DNA from: Burkholderia arboris
GTDB taxonomy: Bacteria > Pseudomonadota > Gammaproteobacteria > Burkholderiales > Burkholderiaceae
Reading direction: 5' to 3'
Assembly: GCF_902499125.1 (NCBI RefSeq)
Contig: NZ_CABVPX010000002.1
Span: 367,171 to 431,170, forward strand
Length of the DNA stretch: 64,000 nucleotides
The notes beneath the pieces are model-generated. The model was not told where the DNA came from, did no database searches, and saw nothing but the letters and a program-made list of their open reading frames with translations. Below are positions 52,282 through 62,016 of the stretch, piece by piece. The translations under genes were made by a program, and so were the position numbers. How positions within the stretch are numbered: the first letter of the stretch is position 1; each line of letters starts with the position of its first letter.

Positions 52282-52982
52282 AATCGATCAGCCTGGCGTT
52301 GCTGTCAGCGGCAGCACTGGCCGGTTGCGACGGAGAACACTCCGCCGTCGCCGCGAACAGCGACTGCACCACCATCGCATCGCCGCAGAAACGGCTGGCC
52401 TGCTTCGACGCCAAGGCAGGTACCCCACCACCGCCCACATCGCCACCGGCCGCACTCCAGGCCAAGGCATCCGCGGCCGCGCCAACCACCACGCCGGCCA
52501 GCGCGAAGCGCCCGGACATCACCGACCTGGTCCAATCCAACGAGGCCAAGCGCCACGCCGACGACACCGGCTTGCTGCTGATGCGCACGCCGGAAAAGAT
52601 CCCCGGCCAGGACAAGGTGGTTATCTCGGCTCCGGCGCTGGGAGGCTCGACACCCGCCCCGATACTCGCGATCAGTTGCCTGCAAAACATCTCGCGCCTG
52701 CAACTGCTGACCGTCGACGCATTGCCCTTCAACCGCGCCAATCTACGGCTGCTGGTGGACGGCCGCCCCGTGTCGACCAGCCAGCCGTGGCAGGTCCTCG
52801 ATGACGGTACGGTCACCGATGCGGGACGCGGCCTGGTGGCGATCGAGCAGCTGCGCCACCTGGCCCGGCCAGCACAGCGCCTGCAGATCGAGAGCGACCA
52901 GGGCCCCTTCAACGGACTCGTCTTCGACGTCTCTCGGCTCCATGAGCAACTGGTCCAGCAGCGCGAGGCATGTCACTGGTGA
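52278..52982 (+). CDS. T6SS-associated lipoprotein TagO (VasI)
   Basis: A 234-residue VasI/TagO protein. The signal sequence MKSISLALLSAAALAGC ends in a lipobox at Cys17. A linker rich in Pro and Ala leads to the conserved domain from about 120 (LAISCLQNISRLQLLTVDAL, then WQVLDDGTVTDAGRGLVAIE, then RLHEQLVQQREACHW). The function is poorly defined; family members are found with long TssA proteins. It overlaps the activator upstream by four bases and tssA downstream by 13 bases. Confidence 0.82.
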   Translation: MKSISLALLSAAALAGCDGEHSAVAANSDCTTIASPQKRLACFDAKAGTPPPPTSPPAALQAKASAAAPTTTPASAKRPDITDLVQSNEAKRHADDTGLLLMRTPEKIPGQDKVVISAPALGGSTPAPILAISCLQNISRLQLLTVDALPFNRANLRLLVDGRPVSTSQPWQVLDDGTVTDAGRGLVAIEQLRHLARPAQRLQIESDQGPFNGLVFDVSRLHEQLVQQREACHW

Positions 52983-54406
52983 AACTGCCCGCCCCGCTGG
53001 ACCTCGATACCTTGCTGGCGCCGCTCGACCCGCGCCGGCCCGCTGGCGTTTTTGATGACGAAGACGACGTTTACCAAGGCATCGACCACGAAATGGTCAA
53101 GCTCGGCAGCCTGCAGGAGGCGACCATCGATTGGCCCTATGTCGACGAAGCCGCGCAGCACTACCTGCGCAGCCAGTGCAAGCACTTGCGCGTTGCCGGG
53201 CATCTGCTGACCGCTCGCGCGCGCACGCGCAGTTGGCGCGGCTGGGCCGAAGCCACCGGCGTGCTGGCCGGCATGGTCGAACGCTACTGGGAAACCAGCT
53301 ATCCGAAACCGGGAGCCACCGGCTACCTGGCCAAACGAAGGTTGGCGGGGCAACTGCTGGAACGGTTGGCCGACAGCTTGGCCGCGTTGGAAAGCACCGG
53401 ATACGGCGAAGAGTTCTACAAGGCCGGCCAAGCCGCACTCGATAGCCTGCAGCGCTGCGCTGAAAGCGCCCGGCTCGACGTGCCCACCCTCTCCAGACTG
53501 GAGGCGTTGCTGCGACAAAAAGCCGAAGTATTGCGCGCGCCAGAGCTGGCCGACACCAAGCTCGACGCGCCCACGCGCGGCGAGGTGCTATCGGACGCCT
53601 TCTTCACGCCGGTTCTGCCCACGCCCGCCAACGAGCGTGAGGGCCGCAAGGTGCTGCTGGCCACGGCGGAGATCATCAACCAGCAAGACCCATACGACCC
53701 CACTGGTTACTTGCTGCGGCGATTTGCCCTGTGGACCCACCTGACCAATGCGCCGTCGGCACGCAAACACCACCAGACCGAACTGATGGCCGTGCCCGCC
53801 GACGTCGCCGAAGGGTATGCGGAAGCACTCAGCGCCAACGCTGTCGACCCGGTGCTGTTGCAACGCGTCGAACGCAGCGTGACGACCTCGCCGTATTGGC
53901 TGCGCGGCAGCTACCTGGCCGCCGGCATCGCCCAGCGCCTGGAGATGCCGCTGGTAGCCGAGGCCATCCGTCAGTCGACCGAACGCTTCGTCACCCGACT
54001 GCCCGCGCTGGGAAAACTGGAATTCATCGATGGACGTCCGTTCGTGGACGGAGAAACCCACGCCTGGATCAGTGGCGCGCACGCGGCCGGCACCATGGCC
54101 GCCACCGGTCGTGACTACGCCGGAGTCCGCGACGAACTGCACGGCCTGCTGGAAGCGCAAGGTGTCGAGTCCGTGCTGCGTCGGCTCGAAGCGATCCAGC
54201 AGGAAGCCGCCGACTTGCGGCACCGCTGCCACGTCATGGCCATCGCTGCCGAGCTGCTGCGGCCACGCGGCCTCACCTGGCTGGCGGATGGTTTGTTCGT
54301 CCGCGCATATCGGGCCATGCAGCACGCGTCGGCGCCCGAGTGGGAGCCCGACCTCTTCAGCCTTCTCGAACGACAACAGCCGGATGCCTCGGGGCACAAG
54401 GATTAA
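52970..54406 (+). CDS. tssA: T6SS protein TssA (ImpA N-terminal, VasJ-type)
   Basis: A 478-residue TssA. The ImpA N-terminal domain covers about 5-120 (RPAGVFDDEDDVYQGIDHEM, LLTARARTRSWRGWAEATGV, then ERYWETSYPK). The C-terminal half from about 250 (EIINQQDPYDPTGYLLRRFA, then LRHRCHVMAIAAELLRP) is the VasJ-type extension of long TssA proteins. TssA primes baseplate assembly and, in long forms, may cap the growing sheath. The start overlaps the end of the lipoprotein gene, so the two are coupled. tssM follows after 15 bases. Confidence 0.9.
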   Translation: MSLVKLPAPLDLDTLLAPLDPRRPAGVFDDEDDVYQGIDHEMVKLGSLQEATIDWPYVDEAAQHYLRSQCKHLRVAGHLLTARARTRSWRGWAEATGVLAGMVERYWETSYPKPGATGYLAKRRLAGQLLERLADSLAALESTGYGEEFYKAGQAALDSLQRCAESARLDVPTLSRLEALLRQKAEVLRAPELADTKLDAPTRGEVLSDAFFTPVLPTPANEREGRKVLLATAEIINQQDPYDPTGYLLRRFALWTHLTNAPSARKHHQTELMAVPADVAEGYAEALSANAVDPVLLQRVERSVTTSPYWLRGSYLAAGIAQRLEMPLVAEAIRQSTERFVTRLPALGKLEFIDGRPFVDGETHAWISGAHAAGTMAATGRDYAGVRDELHGLLEAQGVESVLRRLEAIQQEAADLRHRCHVMAIAAELLRPRGLTWLADGLFVRAYRAMQHASAPEWEPDLFSLLERQQPDASGHKD

Positions 54407-54421
54407 ACAGGGAGCATCGTC

Positions 54422-57400
54422 ATGTGGAACATCTGGTCCAAACTGCAACGTTACGGCCAACTCATCTTGCGCTGGGGGCGGCATGGCGCCCCCCTGCTGC
54501 AACTGCTGCTACTGGCGCTCGCGCTGGCCACCATCTGGTGGTTGGGACCCAAGTGGAGCTGGGGCGAGCATCGCCCCCTGGCCAGCCTGCCCGCGCGGGT
54601 GCTGGCGACGGTCGTCATGCTGATAGTGCCGCTGCTGATATGGGCGCTGCGCCTGCGCAAGCGCGCCATGCGCCTGGAGGCCGAACAGCACCATGTGGAA
54701 GAGCAACAGACCGATCCATGTCTGCGTTACGTCGAAGCGCAGGAGCGCGACCTCGATCACAGCCTCGAGATTCTGCAGGCCAACCTCAAGGGCCTGCAGG
54801 CGCGATACCAGTTGCCCTGGTACCTGGTGCTGGGCCAGGAAAACTCCGGCAAAACCAGCTTCGTCAACCGCTCCGGACAAAGCTTCTCCCTCACCCGCGA
54901 AATGAAGGCCGGCAGCCGACGCCTGCAAGACGATCCGGACAAGCTCTACGCCATCGACTGGTGGATGGGCGACCAAGCCATTCTCATTGACCCGCCGGGT
55001 GAACTGATCAGCCAGCCGCGGATCGAACCGTCCCCCACTCCCGGCGACGCGGAGGACGAAAGCTCGCCCGTGCTGCCCGCGCGGCTGGCCCGCCACGGCG
55101 CGCTGCCCGAAGACATCCACGCGCGGCTGTGGGACAGCTTCGTTGGCTGGCTCGGCCGCAACCGCAGCCGCCGGCCGCTCAACGGCGTGGTGCTGATGGT
55201 CAGCCTAGAAACCCTGGCGCACCAAGCCCCAAGCGACCGCCAGGCGCTCGCCGCGGTGCTGCGTGCGCGCCTGGCCGAACTGAGCCGGCAGCTCGGTACA
55301 CGGCCGCCGCTGTACGTGGTGCTCAGCAAGTTCGACCTGCTGGAAGGCTTCGAAACGCTGTTCGCGCGGCTGCCCAAGTCCGTGCGCGAAGATCTCTGCG
55401 GCTTTAGCTTCACACTGGATGCAATCCAGCGCTACGACGCCTGGCTAAGCGAGCTCGGTACGAACTACGATGCCTTCCTCGACCGCCTGAACGAGCAGGT
55501 GTTCGACAGCCTGGCCGACGTGCCCGACGTAGCGCAGCGCGAGGCACTGTACTCGCTCACCCGACAACTGAGCGGCCTGCGGCCCCTGCTGCTGGGCTTC
55601 CTTGCCGACGTGCTTGGCAGCGATCGCTATGTCACGCCGGCACTGCCGCGCGGCGTGTTCTTCTCTTCGGTCTATCAGCAGGGTGTGCTTAACAACGCCT
55701 TCCTCACCACCGCTTCGCAGACCTATTCATTGCGTGGGCCGGTCAACTACATGCAGCCCAGCGGGCGCTCCCTGGTTTACTTCGCTCAGCACCTGTTCCA
55801 GCGCGTCATCTACCCAGAGTCCGGTCTGGCCGGCGACAACCCCAAGGTCATCGCCGAGAAGAAACGCGCGCTGGCCCTGCGCTTTGGCGTAGCGTCGCTG
55901 GGCAGCGCGCTCGTGATCGGCGCGTGGTACCACTACTACGCACTGAATCGCGACAAGGCCCTTAGCGTGCTCGAGCGCAGCCGCGCGTTCAGCACCCACG
56001 CCATCGACGGCACGCTCGACCCTACCGGCCGCAATCTGCTGCAACCGCTGGACCAGATTGGCAGCGTGGTCGCCGTCTACGGCAACTATCGCGATGCTTG
56101 GCCGGTCGTGGCCGACCTTGGCCTGTACCAGGGTCGTACCATCGGCCCCAAGGTCGATCAGGCCTACCTGACCCTGCTGTCACAGCGCTTCCTGCCGGCG
56201 CTGGCCAGCGGCGCGATGAAAAAGCTGGACGGCGCCGGGACGGACAGCGACACGCAACTGGCTGCGCTGCGCGTCTACCGCATGATCGAAGACCGGCCCA
56301 ATCGCCGGCCACCCGTGGTCGAAAACTGGATGGCCGCGCACTGGCAAACGGCCTTCCCGGGCGAGGATGGCGTACAGCGTGCACTGATGCGCCACCTGGA
56401 CTACGCCATGAAATACGCCGACACGCGCCTGCCGCAATACCAGGAGCCTGTCGCAGCCGTGCAGCGCGAACTGCGCACCATCCCGCTGCCGCAGCGCGTC
56501 TACATGACTATGCGCCGCCAGGCCAGCGCAGCGCTGCGCGCGCCGCTCGACCTGCGCAACGAAATCGGCCCGGCCTACGACATCGTGTACGAACCCGAAG
56601 CCAGCGCGGGCGGCAAACAAGAGACACCGCTCACCAATGGCCGCATCGACGCCCTGCTCACCGCCAAGGGCTACCGCAGCTACTTCGCCCCGCACAGCCA
56701 GGATATTACCGAGCTGGCCATGATCGACCAGTGGGCCCTCGGCGAGCGACGCAACGTCGACTACTCCGAAGCCGACAAGCAAGCACTTGCCGATCGCATC
56801 CGCGCGCTCTACAGCCGCGATTACGTCGACACCTGGCAACGCAACCTCAATCAGATCGCCGTGCGCGACTTCCAGGACATCGGCCAGGCCGTCACCATCC
56901 TGGGCAGCGTCACCAGCCCGGCCGCGCCGCTGCGGCGCTTGATCGAAACCGTGCGCGACAACAGCGAACTTGGCAACCCGCCCGCGGCCGGCGCCAGCAC
57001 CATCACCGAAGCATCACAACCCAAGGCCGCCACGCTCACCGACAAGGTGGACACGCTCACGGAGCCCGAAGCCCCGCCGCTGCCGGTCATCACCATCGCC
57101 CGTGCCTTCTCGCCGATCAGCCAGTTGCTCGAAGCCAAGGGCGACCGCCCTCCGTATCTCGACGAAACCATGCAGGCCATCGGCGCCGTGCAGGATAAAG
57201 TGCGCACCGTGCATGACAGCCCGGACCGCGGCAAGGCCGCGCTCAACTTCGTGCTCGAACGATTCGGCCAGAAAGGTCCCGATCCCGTCGCCAACCTGCA
57301 GCGCATCGCCGGCGGCCTGCCCGAGCCGTTGAGACATCAGGTCGGCAAGCTGGCCGACGAGTCGTCGCGCATCGTCCTTGTGGAAGCCCTGCGCGAGCTG

Positions 57401-58153
57401 GAAAAACGCTGGGATGCCGACGTGTACCGCTTCTATCACGAGCGCCTTGCTAACCGCTACCCGTTCAACCCGACCAGCCGAGAAGAAGTCTCGCTCGACG
57501 ACTTCACTGCCTTCTTCGCACCGCAGGGGCGCCTGCAACAGTTCCGCGACAAGTACCTGAACCTGTTCATCGAGGACAACCTGGAGGCCCTGTACTCCGA
57601 GCGCCTGGGCGGCTATCTGGTGCGCGCCGACGTGCTCACCCAGCTCGACGCCGCCAATAGAATCCGCGATGCCTTCTTCAACAGCCGCGGGCAACTCGGC
57701 GTGCAGTTCTTCGTCGAACCCCTGGGCCTGGCCGCCAACAAGCGCAGCAGTTCACTCAGCGTCGAGGGACAGCTGATCTCCTACAACCACGGCCCCACCA
57801 CCAGCACGGCCGTCATCTGGCCAAACACCCTGGCGCCCAGCAACGAAAGCCGCATGACTCTGGTCCACGCCGGCGGCAGCAGCAGCGGGCTGATCTACCG
57901 CGGCCCGTGGTCGCTCTACCGTCTGCTCAGCCAGGCCCGCCTCAACGGCGCCACCACCACCAGTGTCGACCTCAGCTTCGCCGCGGCGGACGGCGGCGTG
58001 CGCTACCGCATCAGCACCGAGAAGGCCAACAACCCCTTCACCCAGCCGCTGTTCAAGGGCTTCGCGCTGCCGCGCACGCTGCTGCAGGACGAGCGGCGTG
58101 CGGATGCGTCGGCGAGCGGACTGGGTAAAATCGCACGTCAGAACGGCGACTGA
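54422..58153 (+). CDS. tssM: T6SS inner-membrane protein TssM (IcmF family)
   Basis: A 1243-residue TssM. Two membrane helices lie at 24-42 and 60-78 (LATVVMLIVPLLIWALRL), then a cytoplasmic domain with Walker A GQENSGKT (138-145), and a third helix near 480-500 (SLGSALVIGAWYHYYALN). The large periplasmic part includes the IcmF-related and DUF1215-type domains that bind TssJ. The P-loop is intact, so ATP or GTP binding is possible. It ends the plus arm; a truncated gene and a vgrG fragment follow immediately, marking the end of the island. Confidence 0.95.
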   Translation: MWNIWSKLQRYGQLILRWGRHGAPLLQLLLLALALATIWWLGPKWSWGEHRPLASLPARVLATVVMLIVPLLIWALRLRKRAMRLEAEQHHVEEQQTDPCLRYVEAQERDLDHSLEILQANLKGLQARYQLPWYLVLGQENSGKTSFVNRSGQSFSLTREMKAGSRRLQDDPDKLYAIDWWMGDQAILIDPPGELISQPRIEPSPTPGDAEDESSPVLPARLARHGALPEDIHARLWDSFVGWLGRNRSRRPLNGVVLMVSLETLAHQAPSDRQALAAVLRARLAELSRQLGTRPPLYVVLSKFDLLEGFETLFARLPKSVREDLCGFSFTLDAIQRYDAWLSELGTNYDAFLDRLNEQVFDSLADVPDVAQREALYSLTRQLSGLRPLLLGFLADVLGSDRYVTPALPRGVFFSSVYQQGVLNNAFLTTASQTYSLRGPVNYMQPSGRSLVYFAQHLFQRVIYPESGLAGDNPKVIAEKKRALALRFGVASLGSALVIGAWYHYYALNRDKALSVLERSRAFSTHAIDGTLDPTGRNLLQPLDQIGSVVAVYGNYRDAWPVVADLGLYQGRTIGPKVDQAYLTLLSQRFLPALASGAMKKLDGAGTDSDTQLAALRVYRMIEDRPNRRPPVVENWMAAHWQTAFPGEDGVQRALMRHLDYAMKYADTRLPQYQEPVAAVQRELRTIPLPQRVYMTMRRQASAALRAPLDLRNEIGPAYDIVYEPEASAGGKQETPLTNGRIDALLTAKGYRSYFAPHSQDITELAMIDQWALGERRNVDYSEADKQALADRIRALYSRDYVDTWQRNLNQIAVRDFQDIGQAVTILGSVTSPAAPLRRLIETVRDNSELGNPPAAGASTITEASQPKAATLTDKVDTLTEPEAPPLPVITIARAFSPISQLLEAKGDRPPYLDETMQAIGAVQDKVRTVHDSPDRGKAALNFVLERFGQKGPDPVANLQRIAGGLPEPLRHQVGKLADESSRIVLVEALRELEKRWDADVYRFYHERLANRYPFNPTSREEVSLDDFTAFFAPQGRLQQFRDKYLNLFIEDNLEALYSERLGGYLVRADVLTQLDAANRIRDAFFNSRGQLGVQFFVEPLGLAANKRSSSLSVEGQLISYNHGPTTSTAVIWPNTLAPSNESRMTLVHAGGSSSGLIYRGPWSLYRLLSQARLNGATTTSVDLSFAAADGGVRYRISTEKANNPFTQPLFKGFALPRTLLQDERRADASASGLGKIARQNGD

Positions 58154-58182
58154 TCGCATGCGGGCCGCACAGCGGCCTGCCC

Positions 58183-58416
58183 TTGACGCTAGAGAAAGCA
58201 CACGTAAACGATGAACTCGTCGACCTAGCCCCGTTAACGATTAGCGGCATCGCCTTGCGCACCGACAACAGCGAGGCCGGGCTGGTCAAGATCCAGCAAC
58301 ATTGGAGACAATTTTTCAGGCAAAGCGCCCTTCAACAAATCGGCGCCCGCGAAGGCGCGCCGATCTGCGAGGCCTACCTCGACTACGAAAGCGATGCCGA
58401 ACTGCTTGCCCCACCT
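58183..58416 (+). pseudogene. Truncated effector-binding (GyrI-like/AraC effector-binding) domain gene
   Basis: A TTG-started frame encodes about 78 residues with ELVDLAPLTISGIALRTDNS and ICEAYLDYESDA, the start of a GyrI-like/Bacterial transcription activator effector-binding domain, which is normally about 150 residues. The homology stops at 58416, exactly where vgrG-like sequence of opposite orientation begins, and the frame then ends at 58437. The 3' half was evidently lost when the vgrG piece was joined. The remaining fragment is unlikely to fold into a functional domain. Confidence 0.75.
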
Positions 58417-58804
58417 CCGGATCGCCATCCAGGTTGACGACGATAACTTCCTGCCCGATGCGCGGGATCGCCATATGCCCCCACGTCGCACCTGCCCAGT
58501 TCTGCGCAACCTGGATCCAGCACGAGCTGTGCTCGTCGTGCTTGCCCTCGCGACCCCACGGGAACTGCACCTTCACCCGGCTGAATTCGCCGATGTAGAT
58601 CTCTTCGCCTTCGGGGCCCACCACCGTCGCCGGCTGCGGGCCGTCGATGCGCGGGCGCCGCAGCGGCTCGGCGCGCCATTCCGCGTCGTCGGGCATCAGC
58701 ATGGCTTCAGTGCGTGCCCTGCTGCGCGTCGGCGCTCTCCTCCCCTGGCTGCTGTATTGCTTGCCGTGATGGACGATGCTCACCGGACGCCAGCCGCGGT
58801 TCAT
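58417..58804 (-). pseudogene. vgrG fragment, partial decayed copy
   Basis: This stretch closely matches 38531-38925 inside vgrG, covering roughly residues 314-443 (from MNRGWRPVSIVHHGKQY to the OB fold). Base differences are scattered, and the copy lacks eight bases near 58706, which shifts the frame. Both ends are cut. It lies in the same orientation as vgrG but 20 kb away, at the right end of the secretion island. Confidence 0.92.
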
Positions 58805-59127
58805 GAAGAGATTTACCGGGCCATTTTTTTGCCCGCCCGGGCCACGAATGGCCCGATCTGGATCATGGTCTATTCGTTCGGATAACCAACTGCTTGACAG
58901 ATGTTGCCGAAACACATCAGACAATGCACGCCGTTGCCCCGCACGCGGTTCGCCCTGTTGTAGCGGCAGCCGCCGGAACACTATGCGGCGCTGGTGTCAC
59001 TTCAAAGCAGGGAACAGTCGATCCGCCAACTGCTGGTCGTATCGCGCAAGACCCGCCCGAATGCTGCCAGCCACTGTGCGAAAATCGAAGCCTCCAGTCT
59101 CTTCACTCCACCCACGACGGGGCCCGC
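58805..59127. other. Junction region without a gene
   Basis: About 320 bases between the vgrG fragment and the next intact gene. A G/C-rich inverted pair GGCCATTTTTTTGCCCGCC/GGGCCACGAATGGCC occurs near 58819-58850. No ORF here is convincing. The right boundary of the island should lie within it, but I saw no clear direct repeat or integrase. Confidence 0.45.
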
Positions 59128-59382
59128 ATGACCACCCACATCACGATCGAATTCACCGAACACGCCTCAGAGGCCATCGGAGAAGAAACCAGCACCAGCT
59201 TTTCCTACGATCAAGGCGCGCACGTGCCGCAACCGGGCGATTTCGTCGAACTCGAGAATTCGCGACAGACGTTTCTCGTGATCGGCCGCGTGTTTTCGCT
59301 CAAGGCAAACTACAGCGCCGTCAAGCTCGTGCTCGACCTCCCGCCGTCGGACGACGATCAGGATTACGGTCCGGCGCACTGA
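59128..59382 (+). CDS. Small conserved hypothetical protein, 84 aa
   Basis: A small acidic soluble protein starting MTTHITIEFTEHASEAIGEE. Most of it is predicted beta structure (FSYDQGAHVPQPGDFVELEN, RQTFLVIGRVFSLKANYSAV) with an aspartate-rich tail. No signal peptide, membrane helix or cysteines. I do not recognise a named family, though the pattern (a strand-rich core with PQPGDFVEL) looks like a small SH3- or OB-like barrel. The ATG at 59128 is preferred; the upstream open frame is not protein-like. Confidence 0.6.
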   Translation: MTTHITIEFTEHASEAIGEETSTSFSYDQGAHVPQPGDFVELENSRQTFLVIGRVFSLKANYSAVKLVLDLPPSDDDQDYGPAH

Positions 59383-59535
59383 ACGACGGCGAAACGCATC
59401 GCGCCCGTCTGAACCGATGCCCATGTGCAGCGCCGGCCCCGGCGTTGCATGCTGCGTCTGGACGCACATCGATCTCTCCGCGCACCGACGGCGTCACCCG
59501 TGGCCGGTCGATCGCTACCCCGTTCCTCGGGCGAT

Positions 59536-60576
59536 TTACGTTTCAACGATCGCGCTCGCGGCCTGTCGGCCGAGCCGTGGCGCCAGGATCACACCGGGAT
59601 GAGCGACAACGGCGTACACACCTGCGACACCGGTCAGAAAACCATTGATCGGAGATCCGTCGTTCGTCATCGGCCGAGGTGCCGACTTGACAGACACCGG
59701 CGTGAGCGCAGGCGGATCGGCAAACAGCGACGAAATCGCCAATGCCGTACGGGCAGCCAGCGCATCAAGCCCGCTGTCGCCTTCGTCCGGAGGATCAGCG
59801 GCCGACAGCAGGCCACCCGACGGCCCGACACGCACTTCGAGGTCCTGTCCGTAGAGCAAGCGGCTGACGAGACCCGGCACGGTCGCAAAGTGCATCAACA
59901 CGGCCGGCTCCTCGTGAACGGGCAGCGATATGCCCAGACCTGCTGCAAGCGAAACCGCCGACGCCGCATTCGCCAACACGACGACATCGGCCGCCACGTG
60001 CCCGCGTGCGGTACGTACGCCGGCGGCACGTCCGTTGCGCATTTCAACCGCGTCGACCCCGCAATCGCAGATGACCTGCGCGCCGGCAGCTTGTGCACCT
60101 GCCAGCAATCGACGCGTCAACTCGCCCGGCTCGACCACGAAGTCGTCCGGCGCCCACGCAACCAGTTCGGGAAGCTGCACGAGACGCGGCTCCATCGCGG
60201 CAACCTGTCGACGCCCCAGCGCTTCCATGCGCACGCCGGCCGCACGCTGCTCGTCGATCAGCGCGGCTGTCTGCGCGTCGGTGTCGAGCCACACGAGCGC
60301 GCCGCGCGTTGTGACCGGCAACGGACCCAGTTCGTGCTCCAGCCGTGCAAACTCCGGGAGCGCCGCGAGCGTCCGGGCGAAGCGGGACGGGTTTTCGGAC
60401 GGAAGTGCGCTGCCGGTCCCCACCCAGCCGAACGACCAGCCGGTCGCACCGCCTGCTGGCGCAGCCTGTTTTTCCAGCAGCGTGACCTGTGCGCCCGATC
60501 GCGCAAGATGCCACGCGGTGGACGCTCCAACGATGCCTCCACCGACGATGACGACGCGAAGCGCGCGATTCCCCAT
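59536..60576 (-). CDS. FAD-dependent oxidoreductase (DAO family)
   Basis: A 346-residue DAO-fold oxidoreductase. VVIVGGGIVGASTAWHLARS (8-27) is the FAD dinucleotide-binding motif, and ATGWSFGWVG the segment near the flavin. VVLANAASAVSLAAGLGISL is the central strand, and VYAVVAHPGVILAPRLGRQA the C-terminal FAD-contact motif. The family oxidises amino acids, sarcosine or glycine with oxygen or a carrier. The substrate is not evident. It stands alone; the next gene to the right has its own terminator. Confidence 0.85.
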   Translation of the reverse strand: MGNRALRVVIVGGGIVGASTAWHLARSGAQVTLLEKQAAPAGGATGWSFGWVGTGSALPSENPSRFARTLAALPEFARLEHELGPLPVTTRGALVWLDTDAQTAALIDEQRAAGVRMEALGRRQVAAMEPRLVQLPELVAWAPDDFVVEPGELTRRLLAGAQAAGAQVICDCGVDAVEMRNGRAAGVRTARGHVAADVVVLANAASAVSLAAGLGISLPVHEEPAVLMHFATVPGLVSRLLYGQDLEVRVGPSGGLLSAADPPDEGDSGLDALAARTALAISSLFADPPALTPVSVKSAPRPMTNDGSPINGFLTGVAGVYAVVAHPGVILAPRLGRQAASAIVET

Positions 60577-60726
60577 GACTGAAATTCGAAGGTTGCGGGG
60601 CTTCGACTATACCGGCCGCCCTTCTCCCTCGCTGTGCGGTTGCCTGCATGCAACCGATCGTGCGGAACGATCCCGCGCACGCGTGCGTGACATCGGCTGT
60701 GCGTGAAGCCTCTCGACGAACAACAA

Positions 60727-60752
60727 AAAAGCCCGCCGTGGCGGGCCTTGCT
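60727..60752 (-). terminator. Rho-independent terminator after the LprI-like gene
   Basis: GCCCGCC and GGCGGGC form a short tight stem; on the minus strand it is followed by TTTTTTG. It lies about 20 bases after the stop of the LprI-like protein gene. Confidence 0.8.
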
Positions 60753-60772
60753 CGAACACGCAACGCTGCACG

Positions 60773-61618
60773 TCACCGCACATCCGGAAACACCGACGCA
60801 GTCAGGCACCGTTCGAACCAAATCGCATCGTCCCCGTCGCCGATCGGCCACATTTCCGCATCCAGTTGCGGCATGCCCGCGGCCGGCGCAGGTGCGCGGC
60901 CATCCACGCCGGACGCGCCCGCCCGCACCCATCCGGACTGCGCGCCGCCGCCATCGCACGATTGCGCATGCGCTTGCGCTTCGCAGAACGCCACCGGACG
61001 CACCTTCCCGCCGACGGCCGCGCTCACCGAGCGGTATTGATAGACCGCACCGGTCGCCCAGTCCTCGCTCTGGCTGCAGATCCGCGCACGGTGCTGCACG
61101 TGGACCGCGCCGAAACACGCGTACGAAACGTGCTTGCCACTCGCATCGTCGGGAATGAAATCGCAGTTGCCATCGAAACCGGTCAACGGGCCGCCGCTGT
61201 ATTTTGCGAGCCATTGCCGCTCGGCCAGCGCCCGCGCGATCAGCCCTTTACCCGACTGATCGGCCAGCAACGCCGTGCGCCGGTCGATGGCCTTGCGCAC
61301 TTCGTCGACAGCCAGCGGCCGGCCATCGTAGTCGGCGTCGAGACGGTTGTTGCGCGCGTCGATCCAGCGGCGCTGGCTGCGCACGAGCATGTCGCGGATG
61401 GCGGCGTCCGGCGCAGCCTTCAGCGCGCCCGCATAGGCCGAATTCATCCGCGCATCGGCTGCCCGCAGCGCGGAACTCGCGCAGATGCGCCTCTCGACCG
61501 GTTGCGCGGCCTTCGCGCAATCCATCGCCGAGGCCGGCAACGCCAGGCCAACGCCCAACATGAACATCGAAGCAAGACCGGCCAGCCTGCCGGCCGATGC
61601 CATTCGAATCCGTCGCAT
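60773..61618 (-). CDS. Secreted protein with LprI/DUF1311-like N-terminal domain
   Basis: A 281-residue exported protein. The signal sequence runs to about 32 (LASMFMLGVGLALPASAMDC). A DUF1311/LprI-type domain follows: CAKAAQPVERRICASSALRA, then ADARMNSAYAGALKAAPDAA, then RSQRRWIDARNN. LprI of Mycobacterium tuberculosis inhibits lysozyme, but DUF1311 domains have other roles too. The C-terminal half contains several cysteines (CDFIPDD, YACFGAV, RICSQSEDW, CEAQAHAQSC), probably in disulfides, and is not assignable. ATG at 61618 is chosen; a later ATG at 61603 is an alternative. Confidence 0.72.
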   Translation of the reverse strand: MRRIRMASAGRLAGLASMFMLGVGLALPASAMDCAKAAQPVERRICASSALRAADARMNSAYAGALKAAPDAAIRDMLVRSQRRWIDARNNRLDADYDGRPLAVDEVRKAIDRRTALLADQSGKGLIARALAERQWLAKYSGGPLTGFDGNCDFIPDDASGKHVSYACFGAVHVQHRARICSQSEDWATGAVYQYRSVSAAVGGKVRPVAFCEAQAHAQSCDGGGAQSGWVRAGASGVDGRAPAPAAGMPQLDAEMWPIGDGDDAIWFERCLTASVFPDVR

Positions 61619-62016
61619 GCGCTCTCTCAGTCGGTTTGTTTTTCTCGGCCGCGCCGATCGACGCGGCATCGCCTATCCCGTCGTGACAGGAACCGGTACC
61701 GCGCGTCACCGTGCCGTGCCGCTTCAAGTGCGACAGGCACACACCCGGCCGGTACGAACGCACACGCTCAGGCGCGGCGTGCCCCGGCTTTCATTCGCTG
61801 GTGACTGGATCTCGATCGACTGGACAACGGTCATGCGCGCCCCTACCCGGCGCGCGCATCGGTGCCGACGATCAAGAACGACCGTCGGCGACATCTTCCA
61901 GCGGGCAGCGGCAACGCATCGTCATGCGCAAGCATACGATCGGCCACCTTGCCCGCCCTGCTTCGCGACACCGGCGCCGCCCGACAGCTCGCACCGCCGT
62001 GCCCACAATCGCAAAA
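61619..62016. other. Intergenic stretch with no recognised feature
   Basis: About 400 bases between the LprI-like gene and phaR. I see no convincing ORF, terminator with T-run or repeat. It may hold the promoter of the LprI-like gene and the 3' region of phaR. Confidence 0.5.

Noticed and set aside
58805..59127. Mobile element end or attachment site at the right edge of the island
   Set aside because: No transposase, integrase, tRNA or clear direct repeat matching the left side was seen.
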